Below are positions 55,747 to 64,000 of a DNA stretch of 64,000 nt, in pieces (position 1 is the stretch's first letter; each line of letters starts with the position of its first letter). Source of the DNA: Clostridiales bacterium (lineage in GTDB: Bacteria > Bacillota > Clostridia > Lachnospirales > Lachnospiraceae). The stretch spans positions 1 to 64,000 of the forward strand of contig DUNO01000009.1 in NCBI GenBank assembly GCA_012839295.1. Direction: 5' to 3'. The notes below the pieces were generated by a model that saw only the letters and a program-made list of their open reading frames with translations, did no database searches and was not told the origin of the DNA. The translations under genes and the position numbers were made by a program.

Positions 55747-56406
55747 ATGGGAAATTTATTTAGTTTGGATAACGGATTCTTTTCATTCCTTAGTAAGGTA
55801 TGTGATATAATATTTTTAAGTATCATATTTGTGATTTTTTGCATTCCGGTGATTACCATTGGACCGGCCTGTACCGCCTTATATTATGCAACCGTTAAGG
55901 TAATCAGGCGGGAAAGGGGATATGTATTCCGGGAGTTTTTCCGCTCCTTTAAATTAAACTTTAAAAAAGGTGCAATCGTTGGCATTTTGCTGACAATTGT
56001 ATATATTATAGTAGGGTTTGATTTATGGGCGGCCTACAGGGCACTGGATGGCTCCACCCTCCGCTTTGCGATGTTTGGTGTTTATCTTGCCATTGCAATA
56101 TTGGCTCTTGGCTTTTCCGTATATGTATATCCGGTGTTGTCAAGATTCGACGTGTCCCTGCGTCAGTTAATCAAGACGGTTTTAATTATTTCACTAAGGC
56201 ACCTGCCTTCTACCGTCTGCATGATAATATTGACGGGTGCAGCTGTATTAGGCGTTTATATTATACCCTTTTTGCTGTTCGTTATCCCGGGCGTACTTGT
56301 TTTATTGAACTCCCTGCTTATGGAGAAAATATTGAAAAAATATACCCCCCAGCCAGAAGGCGGCAGCGAGGATGAAAGTAAGAAGGATGAATGGTATTTG
56401 GAGTAG
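55747..56406 (+). CDS. DUF624 (YesL-like) membrane protein
   Basis: This 219-residue protein has five hydrophobic helices. Its N-terminus, FSLDNGFFSFLSKVCDIIFLS, and the block IPVITIGPACTALYYATVKV are typical of DUF624. Family members often sit in carbohydrate-use operons as permease accessories, but here there is no sugar gene, so the role is open. TAGGAG precedes the start. Confidence 0.88.
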   Translation: MGNLFSLDNGFFSFLSKVCDIIFLSIIFVIFCIPVITIGPACTALYYATVKVIRRERGYVFREFFRSFKLNFKKGAIVGILLTIVYIIVGFDLWAAYRALDGSTLRFAMFGVYLAIAILALGFSVYVYPVLSRFDVSLRQLIKTVLIISLRHLPSTVCMIILTGAAVLGVYIIPFLLFVIPGVLVLLNSLLMEKILKKYTPQPEGGSEDESKKDEWYLE

Positions 56407-56552
56407 CGCTTATGAATTTCGTATAATCGAATAAATGTAGGGTGCTCCTTTCGGTCATTTTTCATAAAAAATAAAAAAATGAAAAATAGTACTTTTCTTT
56501 TTAAAAAAAACATGGTATAAAGTTATATATTAATTTATATCTTTGGAGCAAG

Positions 56553-56588
56553 GGTGTTCTCAGAAGGTTTTCTTGAGAACACCTTTTT
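56553..56588 (+). terminator. Terminator-like hairpin in the glnN leader
   Basis: GGTGTTCTCA and TGAGAACACC form a 10-bp stem followed directly by TTTTT, ending 25 bases before the glnN start. A candidate -10 TATAAA lies near 56515. It is too close to glnN to serve only the upstream gene, so it may be an attenuator. Confidence 0.6.
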
Positions 56589-56612
56589 CGTAATCATGAG
56601 AGGAGAAATGAT

Positions 56613-58721
56613 ATGTCGGAAAAATTAACAGAGCTTTTTGGAAGTGACGTATTTAATGACGCGACGATGGTAGAACGACTACCAAAGAAAATCTATGCAG
56701 CGCTTAAGAAGACAATTGAGAATGGCGAGGATCTTAATCCAAATGTAGCTGAGGTTGTTGCGAATGCAATGAAGGACTGGGCAATCGAACGGGGAGCTAC
56801 CCATTATACCCATTGGTTCCAGCCAATGACCGGTATTACGGCTGAGAAGCACGATTCTTTTATCAGCCCTACATCAGATGGCAAGATTATTATGGAGTTC
56901 TCCGGCAAGGAATTAATTAAGGGAGAACCGGATGCCTCCTCCTTCCCTTCCGGCGGACTGCGTGCCACCTTTGAGGCCAGGGGCTATACCGCCTGGGATT
57001 GCACCTCCCCGGCTTTCTTAAGGGAAGACGCTGCAGGCGTAACACTCTGCATCCCCACTGCCTTCTGTTCCTACACCGGGGAAGCGCTGGACATGAAAAC
57101 TCCTCTTCTGCGCTCCATGGAAGCAATCAACACACAGGCTGTACGCATACTCAAGCTGTTCGGACATGATACGGTAAAGAAGGTCAGCGCTTCCGTCGGG
57201 CCTGAGCAGGAATATTTCTTGGTTGATAAAGCAAAATATTTAAAGAGGGACGACCTCATCTTTACGGGAAGAACCTTATTCGGTGCAATGCCTCCAAAGG
57301 GACAGGAGCTTGATGACCACTACTTTGGCAGCATTAAGGAAAGAGTTGCTTCCTATATGAAGGAGCTGAATATTGAGCTTTGGAAATTAGGCGTTACGGC
57401 AAAAACCCAGCACAATGAGGTTGCCCCTGCCCAGCATGAGCTGGCACCCATTTATGCAACGGCGAACATTGCCTGTGACCATAACCAGTTAATCATGGAG
57501 TGTATGAAGAAGGTTGCCAACCGCCATAACCTGGCCTGTCTGCTTCATGAGAAGCCATTTGCAGGCGTGAACGGTTCCGGTAAGCATGACAACTGGTCCC
57601 TCGTAACTGATACAGGCAAGAACCTGTTGGATCCCGGTAAGACACCCCATGAGAATGTACAGTTCCTGTTATTTTTGTCAGCCGTATTAAAAGCGGTGGA
57701 TCTCCATGCGGATTTACTTCGCATATCTGCAGCTAACCCGGGCAATGACCACAGGCTTGGTGCAAATGAGGCTCCTCCTGCAATTATCTCCGTATTCCTT
57801 GGAGAACAGCTGGAAGACGTTATCGCACAGTTGATTGAGACCGGCGAGGCGACAAGATCCAAATCCGGAGGCAAATTAAGCGTTGGAGTTCAGACAATCC
57901 CCGGATTTATGAAGGATGCAACAGATAGAAACCGTACATCACCCTTTGCCTTTACCGGTAATAAATTCGAGTTCCGTATGGTGGCATCCTCCATGTCAGT
58001 TGCTACGGCAAATACAGTACTTAATACCATCGTCGCTGATGTGCTCAGTGAGATGGCTGATGAATTGGAAGTGGCCGAGAATTTTGAGGTGGCTCTCCAT
58101 GACCTGATTAAGAAGACCTTAACCGAACATAAGAGAATCGTATTTAACGGTAACGGCTACGCTGAGGCCTGGGTGGAGGAAGCAACCAGGAGAGGGCTTC
58201 CAAACATCAAGTCCATGGTTGAGGCAATTCCTGCCCTTGTTACTGATAAAGCCATTGAGGTATTTGGGAAGCATAAGGTATTCACCGCAGCGGAGCTCCA
58301 TTCCCGTGCGGAGGTTCTGTTTGAATCCTATGCAAAGGCCATCAATATTGAAGCGAAGACAATGATTTCCATGGCCCAGGCGAAGTACATCCCGGCAGTC
58401 ATCCGGTATACGAAGCAGCTGGCTGATTCCATCAACGCGGTTAAGGCTGCCGCAGCAGATGTAGATGTCAGCGTACAGGTTGGCTTATTAAAGGAGATCT
58501 CCGCATTGCTTGCAGAAGCCCAGACAGCCCTGAAGAAATTGCAGGAGATTACCGCCAAGGCTAACAGCCTTGAAACAGTAGAAGAACAGTCCAGATTCTT
58601 CAAGTCAGATGTTACGCCCGCAATGGCAGCCCTAAGAGGGCCCATTGATGCACTGGAGGTACTGGTGGCAAAAGAAGTATGGCCCGTTCCTTCCTATGGC
58701 GATTTGTTGTTTGAGATATAA
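56613..58721 (+). CDS. glnN: Glutamine synthetase type III
   Basis: This 702-residue enzyme is of full GSIII length. It makes glutamine from glutamate, ammonia and ATP. GSIII blocks visible are [44 protein letters not shown], and [21 protein letters not shown] long helical C-terminal tail (from about residue 600) is typical. GAGGAG precedes the start. It is a single gene with its own leader hairpin and terminator. Confidence 0.96.
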   Translation: MSEKLTELFGSDVFNDATMVERLPKKIYAALKKTIENGEDLNPNVAEVVANAMKDWAIERGATHYTHWFQPMTGITAEKHDSFISPTSDGKIIMEFSGKELIKGEPDASSFPSGGLRATFEARGYTAWDCTSPAFLREDAAGVTLCIPTAFCSYTGEALDMKTPLLRSMEAINTQAVRILKLFGHDTVKKVSASVGPEQEYFLVDKAKYLKRDDLIFTGRTLFGAMPPKGQELDDHYFGSIKERVASYMKELNIELWKLGVTAKTQHNEVAPAQHELAPIYATANIACDHNQLIMECMKKVANRHNLACLLHEKPFAGVNGSGKHDNWSLVTDTGKNLLDPGKTPHENVQFLLFLSAVLKAVDLHADLLRISAANPGNDHRLGANEAPPAIISVFLGEQLEDVIAQLIETGEATRSKSGGKLSVGVQTIPGFMKDATDRNRTSPFAFTGNKFEFRMVASSMSVATANTVLNTIVADVLSEMADELEVAENFEVALHDLIKKTLTEHKRIVFNGNGYAEAWVEEATRRGLPNIKSMVEAIPALVTDKAIEVFGKHKVFTAAELHSRAEVLFESYAKAINIEAKTMISMAQAKYIPAVIRYTKQLADSINAVKAAAADVDVSVQVGLLKEISALLAEAQTALKKLQEITAKANSLETVEEQSRFFKSDVTPAMAALRGPIDALEVLVAKEVWPVPSYGDLLFEI

Positions 58722-58747
58722 TTTTTAATAGGAACATCCTTAACAGG

Positions 58748-58777
58748 AAACCGTTCGTAAAAACGAGCGGTTTTTTT
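58748..58777 (+). terminator. Terminator of glnN
   Basis: AAACCGTTCGT pairs with ACGAGCGGTTT across a short A loop, followed by a run of T. It begins 26 bases after the stop. Confidence 0.85.
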
Positions 58778-58833
58778 GTACTAAGAAAGTGATGTGATAA
58801 TCCTCCCGGCAAAAGGCTTCCGTACACTAACGC

Positions 58834-58956
58834 GGTGAATAGGAGGGGCTATCTATCCGTCTGGGCGCAGACCGGGCATCCCGTGGTTGCCTGTACTTGG
58901 CAATCATGGGATGTTAAAGGCAAGCCCAGACGGATAGATAGCCCCTCCTATCCACC
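58834..58956. repeat. Long GC-rich hairpin element between glnN and fabT
   Basis: Left arm 58840-58866 and right arm 58924-58950 are perfect 27-base complements (TAGGAGGGGCTATCTATCCG... on the left). With one mismatch the arms extend to 58834-58956. The middle folds again: CATCCCGTGGTTGCC with GGCAATCATGGGATG. It has no frame and no T-run, and is much richer in GC than its surroundings. Confidence 0.75.
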
Positions 58957-59009
58957 TCACGACCCAAATCACGTAACTGGAAGTTAATGGTTTGTTAATA
59001 AAAATTAAC

Positions 59010-59052
59010 TTGACATTTCATATGCCATGCTATATATTTTGATTATCAAAAT
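59010..59052 (+). promoter_or_regulatory. fab operon promoter with FabT operator
   Basis: TTGACA (59010-59015) and TATATT (59033-59038) are 17 bases apart. The palindrome ATTTTGATTATCAAAAT (59036-59052) overlaps the -10 and the start site. It matches the FabT box described in streptococci (TTTGATTATCAAA core), so FabT would block initiation here. Confidence 0.85.
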
Positions 59053-59089
59053 GTTTGTAATACAAAGCATATGCTTAGGAGTGAAGCAG

Positions 59090-59545
59090 ATGGATGAAAA
59101 GCTTGTAATGATTAATAAGATGCTGGTCGAGGTCTATGATGATGTGAACCATATTGAAGAGTATTCAATAAAGCAGGGTGAATTCAAGGATTTATCAATC
59201 ACGGAGATACATACCATTGAAGCGGTGGGCTTATATGGGACGAAGACTATGTCCGAGATTGCAGCTGCATTAGAGATTACCATGGGGACTTTGACAATTG
59301 CAGTCGACAAGCTGATTAAGAAGGGTTACCTGGAACGCAGCCGGAGCAGTTCGGACCGGAGGATTGTGAATATAAACCTGACCAAAAGAGGAAAACTAGC
59401 ATATCGTATCCATGAAAAATTTCATTTGGATATGGTAAAGGCTATTATGATGGATTTTTCCCCTGAGGAAGAGGAAATTCTTCTGGATGCACTAAGCAAA
59501 CTGAACAAGCATTTGAAGGAAATATACCGGGAGCCGAAAGAATAA
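59090..59545 (+). CDS. fabT: MarR family fatty acid synthesis repressor FabT
   Basis: This 151-residue winged-helix protein has its recognition region at EITMGTLTIAVDKLIKKG and wing at RSSSDRRIVNINLT. FabT binds DNA better with long-chain acyl-ACP and represses the fab genes. The gene order fabT-fabH-acpP-fabK-fabD-fabG-fabF equals the streptococcal cluster, which supports the name. The ATG at 59090 follows AGGAG. Its own promoter holds a FabT box. Confidence 0.92.
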   Translation: MDEKLVMINKMLVEVYDDVNHIEEYSIKQGEFKDLSITEIHTIEAVGLYGTKTMSEIAAALEITMGTLTIAVDKLIKKGYLERSRSSSDRRIVNINLTKRGKLAYRIHEKFHLDMVKAIMMDFSPEEEEILLDALSKLNKHLKEIYREPKE

Positions 59546-59579
59546 AAGGGCGGACCGGAAAGAAGTGGAGGACTCGCAG

Positions 59580-60560
59580 ATGAAGCATGCGACAATCATC
59601 GGCACCGGAAGATGTTTGCCGGAACAGGTTATGACCAATGATGATCTGGCAAATATCGTGGAAACCAGTGATGAATGGATTACATCAAGGACAGGGATTA
59701 AGCAGAGAAGAATCTCAACTGGCGAAAACACTTCGGATTTAGCTTATAAAGCAGGACTAAGGGCTTTAGAAAGGGCAGGGCTGGAGGCAGAAGCCCTGGA
59801 TCTGATTATCTGCGCCACAATAACACCTGATTCCTTCATGCCTTCCGTAGCATGCATGGTACAGGAACGGCTGGGTGCAAAAAGGGCGGCGGCCTTTGAT
59901 TTATCCGCAGCCTGCACGGGTTTGGTATTTGCGATGACAGTAGCTACATCCTTTATAGAAAATGGAATGTTCCAAAATATTTTAGTAATCGGTGCAGAGA
60001 CCCTGTCCAAGGCTATGGATTGGACGGACCGGGGCACCTGCGTACTGTTTGGTGACGGCGCGGGAGCAGTTGTATTACAGGCTTCTGAACAAAAGCAAGG
60101 CATCCTGTCGATGCATATGGTCAGTGACGGGAGCAAACAGGATTATCTGTGCCTGCCTGCCCTCCCGGTATCAAATCCATTTGTGGAAAAAAGGGATAAG
60201 GAATTTACCCCCTATATCTCCATGAAGGGACAGGAGGTATTCAAATTTGCCGTGCGTACCATAAGTGATTTAATTAAAAATGTCCTGGCAAAAGCGGAGT
60301 TACAGGTAGAGGACGTCAAGTATGTAGTTGCACATCAGGCCAATTACAGGATTATTGAGCAGGCGGCCAAATTTGCAGGTATCCCGCTGGATAAATTTTT
60401 TATTAACCTGGACCGGTATGGCAATACATCAGCGGCGACCATAGGGATAGCGCTGGATGAGATGAATGAAAAGGAAATGCTAAAACCCGGGGATAAGCTT
60501 ATTCTTGTAGGGTTTGGCGGTGGAATGACGAGCGGTGCGGTTTTGCTCGAATGGAATTAA
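59580..60560 (+). CDS. fabH: 3-oxoacyl-ACP synthase III
   Basis: This 326-residue condensing enzyme starts fatty acid synthesis from acetyl-CoA and malonyl-ACP. The catalytic triad is Cys112 in LSAACTGL, His in VAHQANYRI and Asn in DRYGNTSAA. GGAGG lies before the ATG at 59580; an upstream GTG gives five more residues. It follows fabT by 34 bases. Confidence 0.96.
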   Translation: MKHATIIGTGRCLPEQVMTNDDLANIVETSDEWITSRTGIKQRRISTGENTSDLAYKAGLRALERAGLEAEALDLIICATITPDSFMPSVACMVQERLGAKRAAAFDLSAACTGLVFAMTVATSFIENGMFQNILVIGAETLSKAMDWTDRGTCVLFGDGAGAVVLQASEQKQGILSMHMVSDGSKQDYLCLPALPVSNPFVEKRDKEFTPYISMKGQEVFKFAVRTISDLIKNVLAKAELQVEDVKYVVAHQANYRIIEQAAKFAGIPLDKFFINLDRYGNTSAATIGIALDEMNEKEMLKPGDKLILVGFGGGMTSGAVLLEWN

Positions 60561-60722
60561 GGACTTATATTTTTTTATGTCAATAGTTCAAATATTTTAA
60601 GAGAATTTGGGCGATATCAAAGAAAGAAGTAAATGCAGCCTGGTAAAACTTAAGCTATAGGCTGTACCAGAGTAAAAAATCTGGAAATAATAATATTTAT
60701 AAATATTTAGGAGGAATTTAAA

Positions 60723-60959
60723 ATGGATTTCAACAAGATTAAAGAAGTAGTGGCAGAGCAGTTAGGAGTAGAAATAGCAGAGTTAACGGCAGAGACTTCC
60801 TTAAAGGACGATTTAAATGCGGATTCCCTGGATCTTTTCCAGATCATTATGTCACTGGAAGAGGAATTCGGGATCGAGATTCCTACGGAGGATACGGAAA
60901 ATATCAATACTATTGGTGATATCGAGAATTACTTAACAAAAAGAAGCGGGGAAGAGTAA
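60723..60959 (+). CDS. acpP: Acyl carrier protein
   Basis: This 78-residue acidic four-helix protein has Ser35 in NADSLDLFQIIM, which receives phosphopantetheine and carries the growing acyl chain. AGGAGG sits eight bases before the ATG. A 162-base gap after fabH may hold a second promoter, since ACP is needed in excess, but none is clear. Confidence 0.96.
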   Translation: MDFNKIKEVVAEQLGVEIAELTAETSLKDDLNADSLDLFQIIMSLEEEFGIEIPTEDTENINTIGDIENYLTKRSGEE

Positions 60960-61015
60960 TTCGCAGCTGTGCTCCTGCGGGAGCATTTTCGGGAACAAAT
61001 GGAGGATTAGGCATA

Positions 61016-61951
61016 ATGAAGTCACGTATATGTGAACTGTTAAATATTGAATTTCCTATATTCCAGGGCGCCATGGCCAGGATCTCCGATGCTTCCCTGG
61101 CATCGGCCGTGTCGGAAGCGGGGGGGCTTGGAATTATTGCAGGAGGCACGGCACCCCTTGATTATGTCCGTACCGAGGTCAGGAAAGCAAAGGAAATGAC
61201 AAAAAAGCCCTTCGGTGTAAACATCATGCTGCTCAGTGAAAATGCTGATGAAATAGCGAGGATGGTTTGCGAGGAAGGTGTGAAGGTAGTTACTACGGGC
61301 GCGGGAGCGCCGGGGAAATACATGGAGATGTGGAAGGCCCATGGCATTAAGGTAATCCCGGTAGTGCCATCAGTCGCAATTGCAAAAAGAATGGTAAGAA
61401 GCGGCGCGGATGCGGTAATTGCCGAAGGGACGGAGTCCGGCGGACATGTGGGTGAGCTTACTACGATGGTGCTGGTGCCCCAGGTTGTCGATGCGGTTGA
61501 GGTTCCTGTCATAGCAGCCGGCGGAATCGCTGATGGAAGAGGAATTGCTGCTGCATTTATGCTGGGAGCAGATGCGGTACAGGTAGGTACCCGTTTTTTA
61601 AGCGCCTATGAATGTACGGTCCACCAGAATTATAAGCAGAAGGTACTGAATGCGAAGGATATTGATACAGTAGTAACCGGCCGCCCGACAGGGCACCCCG
61701 TCCGTGTGCTTAAGAATAAGCTGAGCCGCCAGTTCACGGAGCTGGAGGCAAAGGCCGCACCCCTGGAGGATTATGAAACGCTGGGAATCGGTGCCCTTGC
61801 CAAAGCAGTAGTGGAGGGGGATATTAATTACGGCAGTGTGATGGCCGGCCAAATTGCGGCCATTGTAAGCAAAGAACAAAGCTGTAAGGAAATTATCACG
61901 GAAATGTTTGCAGAGGCGGACCGGCTGTTATCAAGGTCCTGGGACAGGTAA
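61016..61951 (+). CDS. fabK: Enoyl-ACP reductase II (FMN)
   Basis: This 311-residue FMN TIM-barrel enzyme makes the last reduction of each fatty acid cycle. FPIFQGAMARISDASLA, GVNIMLLS, AEGTESGGHVGE and AAGGIADGRGIAAAFMLGAD are the FabK/NPD-like blocks. FabK enzymes are not related to FabI, so classic FabI inhibitors do not act on them. GGAGG precedes the start. Confidence 0.94.
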   Translation: MKSRICELLNIEFPIFQGAMARISDASLASAVSEAGGLGIIAGGTAPLDYVRTEVRKAKEMTKKPFGVNIMLLSENADEIARMVCEEGVKVVTTGAGAPGKYMEMWKAHGIKVIPVVPSVAIAKRMVRSGADAVIAEGTESGGHVGELTTMVLVPQVVDAVEVPVIAAGGIADGRGIAAAFMLGADAVQVGTRFLSAYECTVHQNYKQKVLNAKDIDTVVTGRPTGHPVRVLKNKLSRQFTELEAKAAPLEDYETLGIGALAKAVVEGDINYGSVMAGQIAAIVSKEQSCKEIITEMFAEADRLLSRSWDR

Positions 61952-61966
61952 GGGATGGAGAGAGCA

Positions 61967-62911
61967 ATGGAGAAGACGGCATTTTTATTTGCAGGCCAGG
62001 GCTCCCAGTACATTGGAATGGGCAAGGAGCTCTATGATAATTTCGAGGCATGCAGGAAGGTTTTCCAGGAGGCAAATGACAGCCTTAATATGGATTTGAC
62101 CGGATTAATCTTTGAAGGCAGCAAGGAAGAGCTTGACCTGACGGAGAATACCCAGCCGGCGGTGGTAACCACATCCCTGGCAGCATATAAGGCCATTAGG
62201 TCATATGGCATCAAGCCGGAGGCAGTGGCCGGCCTAAGCCTGGGAGAGTATTCAGCGCTTACGGCCAGCGGGGTGTTTCAACTGTCACAGGTGGTGCCCC
62301 TGGTCAGGAAAAGGGGCCGCTTTATGCAGGAGGCAGTTCCGGAGGGGATTGGCAAGATGTGTGCCATCCTTGGCCTGGCAGAGGATAAGGTCAGGGAAGC
62401 CTGTAATGAAGCGAAGGACTTCGGCATTGTGGAGCCGGCTAATTTTAACTGTCCCGGCCAGATTGTCATTGGCGGTGAGAACAGGGCCGTAGATGAAGCG
62501 GCGAGGCTCGCAAAGGAAAAAGGCGCTTTAAAGACCCTTGATTTGGCGGTCAGTGCCCCCTTCCATACCTCAATGCTTAAGCCGGCGGCGGAAAGACTGC
62601 GCATTGAGCTTGAGCAGCTTCCGCTCCATGATATGCAGATACCGCTTATTAGTAATGTAAATGCGGAGTACGTAAACAATAAGGATGAGGTTAAAGGGCT
62701 TTTGTACCGCCAGGTCATGAGCAGCGTCCTCTGGGAGCAGACAATCCGTAATATGATAGCGGACGGGTTCCGTAAATTTGTTGAAATAGGACCCGGAAAG
62801 ACCTTATCAGGCTTTGTAAGGAAGGTTGACCGCAGCCTTAAGGTGTACAACGTTGAAAATATGGCTTCCCTGGAAGCAGCTGTTAAAGCTTTAACGGCAG
62901 GGGAAGAGTGA
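61967..62911 (+). CDS. fabD: Malonyl-CoA:ACP transacylase
   Basis: This 314-residue enzyme loads malonyl groups on ACP. FLFAGQGSQYIGMGKEL opens it, the active serine lies in GLSLGEYSAL (near residue 88), and the partner His is in SAPFHTSML. I prefer the ATG at 61967, after GGAGAG, to 61955, whose ribosome site is too close. It starts 15 bases after the fabK stop. Confidence 0.95.
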   Translation: MEKTAFLFAGQGSQYIGMGKELYDNFEACRKVFQEANDSLNMDLTGLIFEGSKEELDLTENTQPAVVTTSLAAYKAIRSYGIKPEAVAGLSLGEYSALTASGVFQLSQVVPLVRKRGRFMQEAVPEGIGKMCAILGLAEDKVREACNEAKDFGIVEPANFNCPGQIVIGGENRAVDEAARLAKEKGALKTLDLAVSAPFHTSMLKPAAERLRIELEQLPLHDMQIPLISNVNAEYVNNKDEVKGLLYRQVMSSVLWEQTIRNMIADGFRKFVEIGPGKTLSGFVRKVDRSLKVYNVENMASLEAAVKALTAGEE

Positions 62912-62930
62912 TAGAAAGGATAATATTGAT

Positions 62931-63671
62931 ATGCTGGATGGAAAAGTAGCGGTGATTACCGGGGCAGGCAGGGGGATCGGCAGGGCGATTGCACTGCAGT
63001 TTGCCCAGCAGGGTGCGAAGGTAGTGGTCAATTACCGCAATAGTATCGCCCAGGTGGAGGAGCTTTTAGCCCAGATCAGTGTGGCGGGCGGTCAGGCAAT
63101 TGCCGTGCAGGCTGACGTCAGCAGGGAAGAGGAAGCGAAGAAGCTGATCGGGGAAGCCGTGAAGCAATATGGCAGACTGGATGTGCTGGTAAATAATGCG
63201 GGTATTACCAAGGATAACCTGATGATGAAGATGACGGAACAGGAATTTGACAGTGTGCTTGATATTAACCTGAAGGGCACCTTCTTTTGCATGAAGCATG
63301 CATCACTTATCATGCTGAAGCAAAGAAGCGGAAAAATAGTAAATATATCCTCTGTGGTTGGCTTGGCAGGAAATGCGGGGCAGATTAATTATTCCGCATC
63401 AAAGGCCGGTGTTATCGGAATGGCAAAGTCAGCAGCAAGGGAGCTGGCATCCAGGGGCATTACGGTAAACGCTGTTGCTCCCGGCTTTATTGAGACTGAT
63501 ATGACGGATACCCTGCCTGATAAGATGAAGGAAGCGACGGTAGCGACCATTCCTTTGAAACGGTATGGAAAAGCGGAGGAGGTTGCAAATGCTGTCAGCT
63601 TCCTGGCATCCGATGCGGCAAATTATATCACGGGCCAGGTGATCCAAGTGGATGGCGGCATGGTAATGTAG
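62931..63671 (+). CDS. fabG: 3-oxoacyl-ACP reductase
   Basis: This 246-residue short-chain dehydrogenase uses NADPH to reduce 3-oxoacyl-ACP. GAGRGIGRAIALQF is the cofactor loop. The catalytic residues are in NNAG, ISSVVGLAG (Ser) and YSASKAG (Tyr-x3-Lys). FIETDMTD is typical of FabG. GAAAGGA precedes the start, 19 bases after fabD. Confidence 0.96.
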   Translation: MLDGKVAVITGAGRGIGRAIALQFAQQGAKVVVNYRNSIAQVEELLAQISVAGGQAIAVQADVSREEEAKKLIGEAVKQYGRLDVLVNNAGITKDNLMMKMTEQEFDSVLDINLKGTFFCMKHASLIMLKQRSGKIVNISSVVGLAGNAGQINYSASKAGVIGMAKSAARELASRGITVNAVAPGFIETDMTDTLPDKMKEATVATIPLKRYGKAEEVANAVSFLASDAANYITGQVIQVDGGMVM

Positions 63672-63715
63672 GGAGTTTATGAGAATGCTCCTATAGGCAA
63701 TGGAGGTAAAACGCT

Positions 63716-64000
63716 ATGGTAAGAAGAGTAGTAGTTACAGGAATGGGGGCCATTACCCCGATTGGCAACAATGTGAAGGATTTTTTTGATAATGTAATGG
63801 CCGGAACCTGCGGCATTGATTTTATCAAGGATTTTGATACGGAGGCCTATAGTGCGAGAGTGGCTGCACAGGTCAAGGACTTTGATCCTAAAAATTACAT
63901 GGACTTTAAGGAAGCGAAAAGGCTGGAACGCTTCTCCCAATTCGCGGTTGCGGCAGCGGAGGAAGCAGTAACGGACTCAGGGCTTGATTTTGGTAATACA
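63716..64000 (+). CDS. fabF: 3-oxoacyl-ACP synthase II, 5' part, cut by the window edge
   Basis: The first 95 residues are visible, beginning MVRRVVVTGMGAITPIGNNV, the usual FabF start. FDTEAYSARVAAQV and KRLERFSQFAVAAAEEA are also typical of FabF/KAS II. The active cysteine lies beyond the edge. AATGGAGG precedes the ATG. Genes for acetyl-CoA carboxylase and FabZ normally follow in this cluster. Confidence 0.93.
   Translation, partial: MVRRVVVTGMGAITPIGNNVKDFFDNVMAGTCGIDFIKDFDTEAYSARVAAQVKDFDPKNYMDFKEAKRLERFSQFAVAAAEEAVTDSGLDFGNT

Overview
The window looks like chromosome from a mid-GC Firmicute, most likely a Lachnospiraceae/Clostridium cluster XIVa member. This is inferred from the gene set: a type III glutamine synthetase, a FabT-FabH-AcpP-FabK-FabD-FabG-FabF fatty acid cluster, serC-serA-DUF1015, DUF1540, DUF1576 and DUF5107 proteins, and strong AGGAGG-type ribosome binding sites. 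No species can be named from sequence reading alone.

Bases 1-33,623 are framed by two tRNA-Gly(GCC) genes pointing at each other: the 3' part of one at 1-48 on plus and a complete one at 33,552-33,623 on minus. Each is followed by decayed integrative-element debris. This includes repeated copies of the tRNA 3' end (2,417, 30,229 and about 32,196), TGTAGACA-type repeats, 3' remnants of tyrosine integrases and a truncated MobV-like gene. The left debris carries a RhuM-Fic protein and a PHP hydrolase. The right debris carries VanW and several small membrane or secreted proteins. Between the debris lies an accessory but stable-looking stretch. It holds DUF1576, an LplD-type alpha-galacturonidase with a divergent AraC regulator, an aldo/keto reductase, a cold-shock protein, PlsC and DgkA, a KdpD/KdpE pair without kdpABC, a TetR-controlled flavodoxin-like reductase, UppP, an XRE-deformylase pair, a radical SAM pair, and an AraC-controlled DUF5107/alcohol dehydrogenase/M24 locus.

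From 33.7 kb to 64 kb the gene content is mostly housekeeping. MutY is followed by leuB-leuC-leuD (with a divergent LysR regulator) for leucine synthesis. Next come a LysM protein with hexapeptide repeats, DUF1540, an AI-2E-family permease, the DUF47-PiT phosphate pair and ilvD-ilvB for branched-chain amino acids. The stretch ends with serC-serA (serine), a chemotaxis receptor, DUF1015, DUF624, glnN and the fatty acid synthesis operon, which runs off the right edge inside fabF. The fab operon has a sigma-A promoter overlapped by a perfect FabT-type palindrome just ahead of fabT.

The most interesting non-coding signals are: nested inverted tRNA/integrase scars; a 156-bp MITE-like element with a 5-bp target duplication (27,131-27,291); a roughly 120-nt near-perfect hairpin before fabT (58,834-58,956); a 23-bp hairpin in the cold-shock leader; structured leaders before kdpD, ilvD and glnN; and a promoter that should make a leaderless AraC mRNA at 22,440. 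No CRISPR array, rRNA operon or complete insertion sequence was seen.
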